Below are positions 57,431 to 64,000 of a stretch of 64,000 nt of DNA, in pieces. The position numbers were made by a program, and so were the translations under genes. The DNA lies in the NCBI GenBank assembly GCA_023101885.1, contig JALPQD010000830.1:372001-436000 (forward strand), given 5' to 3'. Below the pieces are notes generated by a model. It ran no database searches. It was not told the DNA's origin and was given only the letters and a program-made list of their open reading frames with translations. Numbering within the stretch: the first letter of the stretch is position 1; each line of letters begins with the position of its first letter. This stretch comes from Typhlomys cinereus. Its lineage: Eukaryota > Chordata > Mammalia > Rodentia > Platacanthomyidae.

Positions 57431-57697
57431 GGGCTGGAGAGGGGTTCAGTGGTTAAGCCTCTGCCTTGCAGGCGGAAAGTCCCGAGTTCAGATCCTAGAC
57501 CCCATGTATAGACTCTGGGCGGAAGTGGGCAGCCTGCATTTCTGGTCCTGGTAGGGCGGAGCCTGTGAATCCCAGGAAAGAGTAAACAAGGAGGAGGTGG
57601 AGGTGTCCATGGTGGTTCCCGAATTCGCCCATGGTTCTACACACACACGCACGCACGCACGCACGCACGCACACATGCACAATTGAATAAAAAAAAA
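57431..57697 (+). mobile_element. Full-length SINE
   Basis: Young plus-strand copy with a perfect 17-bp duplication AAGATGTCAACCTCTTG at 57414-57430 and 57698-57714; (CACG)n tract at 57640-57672. Confidence 0.9.
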
Positions 57698-57714
57698 AAG
57701 ATGTCAACCTCTTG

Positions 57715-58348
57715 TTGACATCTCTTCCACAGTGTTCTCTGAGTTGTGGGGTGGGAGGGTGAGGTAGATGTTCTGTTTAGTGTCAAGTCCACAGTCATTT
57801 ATTTGCTGGCCAGTTGTGATTCTCTGTGTTTAAATACCTTCTATTATAAAAGGATGCTTCTTGATTGAGTGCTGACAGCACTCAATGGTTATGATATAAT
57901 GGTTTAATATTTAGAAGTCATGTTGATGTCGTGTGCATACAGCAAAACAGTGGTCTTGTTCTTCCTGTCCTGGGCCCTCTATCCTCCCCATGCACAGGTG
58001 GTCATCCTGGTTTAAAGTATAGGGTGAGAGTCCTATTAAATGGCAGGCCTTAAATCAAATCAGAATAAAGTTGCTTACCTCACAAATAGACATGACCTCC
58101 CCCCAAAATAAAAAGATCCTCTCAGAGATCATTATCATAGTCAGATACAAGTATCAACTTAACAATTGAGTAAGTTAATGCTACTTGATGTGACTTTCCA
58201 AGGATTGAAGAATGAACGAATCTTGCTTCTCTAACCAGAGTTTCTCAGCCACCCATCATGGCACATGTCAGAGGTGGAAGCATTGTCTTACATCAGTTTA
58301 TCCACCATAACCATCTGCCTCAATTTATGTATTTCTTGCAATTTGCAG
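57715..58348. other. KRAB-2 intron 2, end
   Basis: No nameable repeat; the branch/polypyrimidine region TATTTCTTGCAATTTGCAG leads to the KRAB-B exon. Confidence 0.4.
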
Positions 58349-58441
58349 GACACTGCATGATGAAACCCAAGTTGATTTACCAGTTGGAGAGTGAAACGGA
58401 GCCCTGGAAGAGAACAGAACCCTTGCGTCGGAGCCGCCCAG
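58349..58441 (+). CDS. KRAB-2 KRAB-B box exon
   Basis: A 93-nt exon with acceptor ATTTGCAG before 58349 and donor GTCAGT after 58441. It takes the phase-1 base from the KRAB-A exon and encodes GHCMMKPKLIYQLESETEPW and a basic end (RTEPLRRSRPG). It matches the KRAB-B pattern '(I)SKP.LI..LE...EPW'. KRAB-B strengthens KAP1-dependent repression. It ends in phase 1. The 10-kb intron before it is long for this family, evidently through L1, LTR and SINE insertion. Confidence 0.8.
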
Positions 58442-58853
58442 GTCAGTGCATGTGGGGGCTCAGCAGGAAGAGAACGCGTCAGGTATAGGTTTTAATGGCC
58501 CAATTTTGTCCATATGTGCTCACAAAAAAGGCTGGCCCTATGGCGTAGACACTTATTTTATCTAGTGTCTGACAGTGGTTTTTCTTGTCAACTCATCTTC
58601 CTGTTTTTACTGTTGAAGCATGTTTTGTTAGAATTGCCAGAAATCCATCCCTATATGAATCTGTGTACATTGTCTGTTGTTTACATTCTTTAACTTAATT
58701 CTCAGTTGCTCTGTTTCCTACCTGTTTTGTACCACAGTTTTGCTATTCAGCCTTTGTTATCTTAGGCTTTCAACACTTGCTCTCCTGTTTTCTTAAAGGC
58801 AGTTGTAATTGTCATGATTCCATTTAGGAGTCACTGAACGCATCTGCTTTCAG

Positions 58854-59038
58854 GAGTTTACGTTAAGACACAAAGTAATGAAGCAGAGAGGCAAGGTGTC
58901 TTGTCTAGACACAAGCCACAGGAAGAATGTTTACCAGAAGGAGAGAAAAAAGAAGTGAGCCCAGAGTTGCACCAAGTACAATACAGAAGCTCAACAATTA
59001 TAGCAGAAACAGGCCAAATGTGTTCACACTTCCAATAA
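58854..59038 (+). CDS. KRAB-2 candidate exon 4, finger-less terminal exon
   Basis: A good acceptor (CATCTGCTTTCAG) ends at 58853. In the phase left by the KRAB-B exon the next 61 codons are open and hydrophilic: VYVKTQSNEAERQGVLSRHK, then PEGEKKEVSPEL, ending MCSHFQ and TAA at 59036-59038. The charged composition is like the linker that starts the last exon of KRAB zinc-finger genes, but no finger follows. AATAAA occurs at 59097-59102 and 59125-59130. The result could be a KRAB-only protein of about 140 residues, or the start of a finger exon that lost its fingers. A chance open frame is a real alternative, and the actual finger exon may lie beyond the window. Confidence 0.4.
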
Positions 59039-59096
59039 CTGTTTCCATAATATGGTAGTAAAAGAAATGCCAGGCATGATTTAAAACTCTACACTT

Positions 59097-59130
59097 AATA
59101 AATATAGTTCTAAAAGTGTAGCGAAATAAA
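59097..59130 (+). terminator. Candidate poly(A) signals after KRAB-2 exon 4
   Basis: Two AATAAA hexamers, 59097-59102 and 59125-59130, about 60-90 bp after the stop of the candidate terminal exon. In AT-rich DNA this can be chance. Confidence 0.3.
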
Positions 59131-59169
59131 TATTGAATGAAGAGTTAATTTGGAGTTCCCAGGAAAAAT

Positions 59170-59310
59170 TCAGCATCTTTTTTAAAAATAATTTTTTATT
59201 TTTTAACAATCTCATACCTGTATATAATGCATTTTGACTATAGCTACCCCTTTCTTCCTCTCCTTCCCCTTGGACATTCCCTGGCATGCACACTTCTCAC
59301 TTTTATATCC
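59170..59310 (-). mobile_element. Old L1 3' end fragment
   Basis: T/A-rich left end then CCTGTATATAATGCATTTTG and a CTTCCTCTCCTTCCCC tract, like the fragment at 45.95 kb. Confidence 0.4.
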
Positions 59311-59774
59311 TTATTTTTTTTAATTGGACTATATTGTAAAGATATATGCAGTAAAAGCAAATACGTTTAGGATGTAGATAATTGTCATGCTTGAATTTCT
59401 AGCTCCACTGATTAAGACTCCATAAACCTAAAGAACGGCAGATTTATATGTCACCTATGAAACTAAGTTCATGGTGTGAGTACACAGAGTCTGGCACACA
59501 GGTGGTTTTCCACATTGTGAGCACACGGAGTCCTGGCCCAAGGAGGTCGTCCATATTGAGAGCACACAGAGAGCCCTAAGGCCATCTGTGATGTAAGCCC
59601 AGGAAGCCTAGCCCATGGAAGGACTACTCATTTTGTGAGTACACAGATATGAAAGTGAGAGGATTGGCAGTCAGTATGCTATGTCGGGTTATTGATCATT
59701 CAGCCGTTCACAGGTCAGAACACTGAATGTAGAAAAAGTCTCTCTCATCTCTGCCACCATCTGCCATATGTAAG
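59311..59774. other. Nothing recognised
   Basis: 59470-59640 has three loose repeats of GTGAGYACACRGAGTC-like words (about 60 bp apart) without a known family. Confidence 0.4.
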
Positions 59775-59978
59775 AGCCTCTAGGGGCAGTGCAGTTCAGC
59801 AGCTTGTATAAGACATACAGCAAGCATGTTGTGAGAAAAAAATACAACCTTAAATCGTGGAAGAGAAATATTCAAAAATATCAGTCATTAGAAACATCAA
59901 TGGAATACACAATGGAGGGGAAAGAATAGCAGCATTTGTAGACCAGGTTTTTTTTAATTCAATTGTACGCGCACGCGC

Positions 59979-60033
<55 letters not shown>

Positions 60034-61345
60034 TGTGTTTAGAACCGCTGGCAAATTCGGGAACCACCATGGACTCCCTCCACCTCCTCCTTGTTTACTC
60101 TCCCCTGGAATTCACAGGCTCCACCCTACCAGGACCAGAAATGCAGGCCGCCCTCCTCCCCTACTTTCCGCCCAACGTCTATATGTAGGGTCTAGGATCC
60201 GAACTCAGGACCTCCCACCTGCAAGACAGAGGCTTAACCCCTGAGCTACCTCTCCAGCCCCTGTAGACCAGGTTCAAGAATGATGTCAGGAAGCAGAAAA
60301 GGAAAAAAAAAAAAAAACCAGAGCAATTATGATAACATAGTAAAGATCCCTGAGATATGATCAAGAGACCCAACCTGTGAATCTAGTAGGAAATAGAGAA
60401 AGGAAGGGGAAAATTGATCTCATGCATGTAATTAGAGCAAAAAATGTATAAATCTAAGCAAGGAAACCAATGTCTAGTTGTAGAATTCCTTTAGAATCAA
60501 ATAGACATGACCTAAAAAAGATACTCTTAAGGCTCATTATTATAGTTAGATATAGGTATCAACTTGATAATTGTTCTTAAGATGTTTGATCAGGAATTTA
60601 TCAACAACATGCAGACAAACTGCATGAGAACAGAATAAAGAAATATGCTGAAAGGAGCAAAAGGATCTACTAGCTTTTTGTGAAAGCATGTCTATTACCA
60701 TAATCTATGTATTAAAATTCTGAATACCAGGTATTTGAAACTCTGAAAACAAATAATAGCAAAGCAAGATTACTCCATTAAGGATAACAACCAAGTTATC
60801 TTATTGGTAAGAATTGATGACCTACCAAGATGAGAATCATTTGCACCAATAGTGTGACAGTATCACGCAAGTTATTTAAGAATATGCTGTACACACAAGA
60901 ATGAGAAGAGTGAGCATAAGAGGACCTGGGATAAAAATAAATCTCACGTGCAAAATAAATATAATGATGAAGTAGGAAACATTATTAACTCAGTACACCA
61001 GTAATCATCTGAAACAGAGATTTTAATGCATGGTTTTCCAACCAGAAATGTAAATCATTTCACTTGGAAATGCACAGTGGTAAATGCATGTAACAGAAAC
61101 GCATCCTCTTGCTTACTGCTTCGTGTCAGAGTGTGAGTTGTTATCAGGCTCATATGTTTCCATCTTCTGATGATGTTTCATCAGGTTGTGGCACCATGAC
61201 ATTGTGCTGGTCCAGCCCTGCCTCCTCAGTTTGGTCTTGTTCTTGCTGTCTTTCCGAGTGTGACAGTGACTTGAATCTGTCTGCTGTTTCTCTCTCAGCT
61301 GTGCCTTCTGCTGTGTGAATACTTTCCTGGAGAGATACCACACAA
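59775..61345 (+). repeat. Segmental duplication unit, copy 2
   Basis: Collinear with 21405-23000; see copy 1. It lies 3' of KRAB-2 exons as copy 1 lies 3' of ZNF-1, so both may derive from duplication of a zinc-finger locus. Confidence 0.7.
59950..60261 (-). mobile_element. Full-length SINE
   Basis: Young minus-strand copy with a long (GT)n at 59982-60031; duplication TGTAGACCAGGTT at 59937-59949 and 60262-60274. Confidence 0.9.
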
Positions 61346-61639
61346 CCATCTTTCCAGCCCAGATCAGGGTTTGATAACAGACTAAAGAAGTTATGCCAAG
61401 GTCCAAGTTGACAAACCAACAAATTTCTTGGAAATAGAAATTATTCTAAGTATAATAATATTTCTTAGGAATATTATTCTACAGGAATAAAGAAGATTAC
61501 TTACAGGAGCAAAGATAACTCAAGGTCAGCTTCATTGCCAAAGCCCACCCCAGCAATGCTGATGGCTTACTCCATGACCACTTAGATAGAATTCCCTTTT
61601 CATTAACCTTCCTCAGTCTATACCCTAGTGACCCTCTTC
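61346..61639. other. Nothing recognised
   Basis: No gene or nameable repeat. Confidence 0.4.
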
Positions 61640-61655
61640 AGATCTCAAATCTCTT

Positions 61656-61926
61656 TTTTTTTAATTTTTTTTTATTCAATTGTGAGTGTGCATGTGTGTG
61701 TATGTGTGTGTATGTAGAACCACGGGCGAATTCGGGAACCACCATGGACGCCTCCACCTCCTCCTGGTTTACTCTGCCCCGGGATTCACAGGCTCCGCCC
61801 TACCAGGACCAGAAACACAGGCTGCCCCCACTTCCACCCGGCGTCTATACGTGGGGTCTAGGATCTGAACTCAGGACCTTCCGCCTGCAAAGCAGAGGCT
61901 TAACCCCTGACCACCTCTCCAGCCCC
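61656..61926 (-). mobile_element. Full-length SINE
   Basis: Young minus-strand copy; perfect 16-bp duplication AGATCTCAAATCTCTT at 61640-61655 and 61927-61942. Confidence 0.9.
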
Positions 61927-61942
61927 AGATCTCAAATCTCTT

Positions 61943-62288
61943 AACCATTGCTTTAGTTCCATTCACTTTGGTGTTTATTTTCTGTGTCTTACTCAACCTT
62001 AGATCTCCTGAGAATCTTGTACTTGTGCCTGGCCCATCCACTGCTTTGCAAACCCCATTCTTGCTCCTTTAGGTGTATTACTATGTCTCTCACACACAGT
62101 TTTCCAAATCTGCCAAACACTCATGTTAACATTATGCTGTCTGTGTAATGAGACTTTTTACAAAGAGTTGACAAGATCTCCACACTCTCACCACGGGACC
62201 ATCCAAGCATCAGATGATCTCCGGAGTCAGCAGCTAAAGGGAAAAAGGGGGAAAACATTGGCAAAATGCAGACTGCGCTGCTGGGGTC
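61943..62288. other. Nothing recognised
   Basis: No gene or nameable repeat. Confidence 0.4.
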
Positions 62289-62289
62289 A

Positions 62290-64000
62290 CTCATTTTCTT
62301 TTTTTTTTAATTTTTTTTCCCGCTCATACAAACGTTAATAGGTACCCCTGTCTCCTCCCTCCCTCCACCCCTCCCTGGACCTCCCTGCTCCCTCCCACCT
62401 TTTCCCCTTCCTTTCCCCCCTCCCTTCCTTTCTTCTAGTGCCCCCTCCCTCCATCTCTGAAGCATCCTTTAATGTGTGTCAAACTTTCCTCTGGGTCCTC
62501 CTCTCTGATGAGGTGTAAGGACTCAGTGGCATTTCCTAGAACTCTTTCTTGTGTTTCCCTTAAGTATAAGAACACTATTGTGGCTGTTAATCCTTTGCTT
62601 CTAAGGACCCTAGTGCCTTTAGTCCATGTTAGACTTTGAGGGGTCAATGATATGTTGGTCATTGCGCAGATCATGCAGAGTCCTATTATAATTGCTTTGG
62701 CCCTAACTTGTATGGAGTATCTTGCATATCATGACTCCTCCCATCCTTGTGCTCTTACAATCTTACCGCCCCCTCTTCCGCAAATTTCCCTGAGCTTCAG
62801 GATGGGGAGAGATTAGGCAGGCCTGATTCCAGGTGGTTAATATAGAGTCTCTGATGTTCTGAATTATGGCTTATTGATTTCTTTTTCAGTTTTGCTGCTC
62901 CTGCAATGCCCTTGGCTCCATCCTGATGGGTATTGGATGTCACCTTCTGGCCAGAGATAAAAAGCTGTTAAAATAGAGTCTTATTATAGGAATAGATTCA
63001 AAGGTAGATGGAATAAGAGTAGGAGAATGCGGTGAGGGGTGGGTCAGTCTCCCATTGCAAAATGGTTACCTTCTATCTGCCAGACTCTATGCCCTCCCTT
63101 TCTGGTAAGATCATACCCCATCAGTTGCAAGTGACCAGGAAGGACAGTCTGTGAGCTTAACCAGATGTCTTATTACTTACTTGCAGTCTTTGATGGTGGC
63201 CTATTATCTCTGCTGTAGCATGATCCCCTCTCTCCTTGTTTCTGGTGGGGCCCTCCTTCCCCTTCTCTCCTGTTTATAATCTTTGCAATTACTGTAGGTA
63301 TTACAGAGATTTATCTTTGAGTGTGTCTCTAAGTGGGTTTGGTACTAGGATCCACCTATTAGGGAGTACATACGGTGCTTAATTTTCTGTGTCTGGGATA
63401 CTTCACTCAATATAATTGTTTCTAATTCCATCCATTTCCCAGCGAATTTCATTAATTCATCATTTTTGATGGCTGAGTAGTACTCCATTGTATAAATGTA
63501 CCACATTTTCCTTATCCACTCATCAACTGTTGGACATTTGGGTTGATTCCATGACTTTGCTATTGTAAACAGTGCTGCTATGAACATGGTCGTGCTTGTG
63601 CTATCAAGGTGAATTTTTGCTGTATGGGGGGTTATTCCCAAAAGTGGAATAGCTGGGTCATATGGCATTTCAATCTTTAACTTCTTTAAGAATCGCCAGA
63701 CAGCTCACCAGAGTGGCTGTATGAGCCTGCATTCCCACCAGCAATGTAGGAGAGTTCCCCTCTCTCCACATCCTCTCCAGCATTTGGTGTTATTTACATT
63801 GTGGATTTTTGCCATCCTGACCGGGGTGAGATGATATCTCAGGGAGGTTTTGATATGCATTTCCCTGATGGCTAAGGATGTGGAGCATTTTCTAAGATAT
63901 TTGTTAGGCATTTTGATTTCATCCTTAGTAAAGTTTCTTTTAAGTTCCAAGGCCCATTTTTTAATTGGGCCATTTGTTTCCTTGGTGTTTATTTTTCTAA
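62290..64000 (-). mobile_element. L1, 3' part, minus strand, runs off window
   Basis: Two adjoining ORF2 frames. 63705-63950 has [20 protein letters not shown] and [21 protein letters not shown], the cysteine-rich C-terminal segment. 63345-63668 has PYDPAIPLLGITPHTA, FIAALFTIAKSWNQPKCPTV and ends YSLIGGS. ORF2 supplies endonuclease and reverse transcriptase for L1 and SINE mobility. A one-frame break separates the two frames near 63690, so this copy is probably inactive. The 3'UTR extends 62290-63344 with a C/T-rich tract at 62350-62460 and ends in a T-run (poly(A) on the minus strand) at 62290. Confidence 0.9.

Overview
The window is rodent nuclear DNA from a repeat-dense zinc-finger gene neighbourhood. 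The pointers are a B2/DIP-type tRNA-derived SINE with a long body present in many full-length copies, L1 elements with ORF2 plus a pyrimidine-rich antisense 3'UTR, class II (betaretrovirus-like) endogenous retroviruses, MaLR-like LTRs, and KRAB/C2H2 zinc-finger exons. The SINE body is not the mouse B2 body. It looks closer to the DIP family of jerboas and jumping mice, so a dipodoid or other mouse-related rodent is my inference, not a proof. There is no prokaryotic DNA, CRISPR array or operon.

Layout. 1-3.9 kb holds decayed L1 and old SINEs. 3.9-16.2 kb is a three-level nested insertion: a SINE was split by a minus-strand class II ERV (ERV-A, 4002-15970), and the 5' LTR of ERV-A was in turn split by a younger plus-strand provirus (ERV-B, 7726-15641). 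Each level has its own target-site duplication (15 bp, 6 bp, 6 bp). 16.3-19.6 kb is a plus-strand C2H2 zinc-finger gene (ZNF-1) whose finger array is frameshifted by a 19-bp deletion and decays at its 3' end. 20-31 kb is 3' flank, an old segmental-duplication unit, a MaLR-like LTR and several L1 pieces. 31-34 kb holds a decayed ERV pol fragment and an RPL36A retropseudogene. 35-43 kb holds LTRs, a minus-strand zinc-finger relic and a short two-LTR ERV (ERV-C, 39411-42484).

43.9-59.1 kb carries a second plus-strand KRAB gene (KRAB-2). It has a CpG-rich promoter with CCAAT, GC-box and YY1-like sites, a 7-codon exon 1, a canonical 127-nt KRAB-A exon and a 93-nt KRAB-B exon. A phase-compatible candidate exon 4 then reaches a stop after about 61 codons without fingers, followed by AATAAA signals. 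No finger exon was found from there to the window end. 59.8-64 kb contains the second copy of the segmental duplication and the 3' part of a minus-strand L1.

Only the zinc-finger genes look like host protein-coding loci. They sit in the same orientation, as in a KRAB-ZNF cluster, next to the ERV and L1 DNA that such proteins usually repress. The most unusual items are the nested insertion, a non-coding internal module shared by two ERVs with different LTRs, two short L1-3'UTR-derived insertions that start at the same 5' base, and the possible finger-less KRAB protein.
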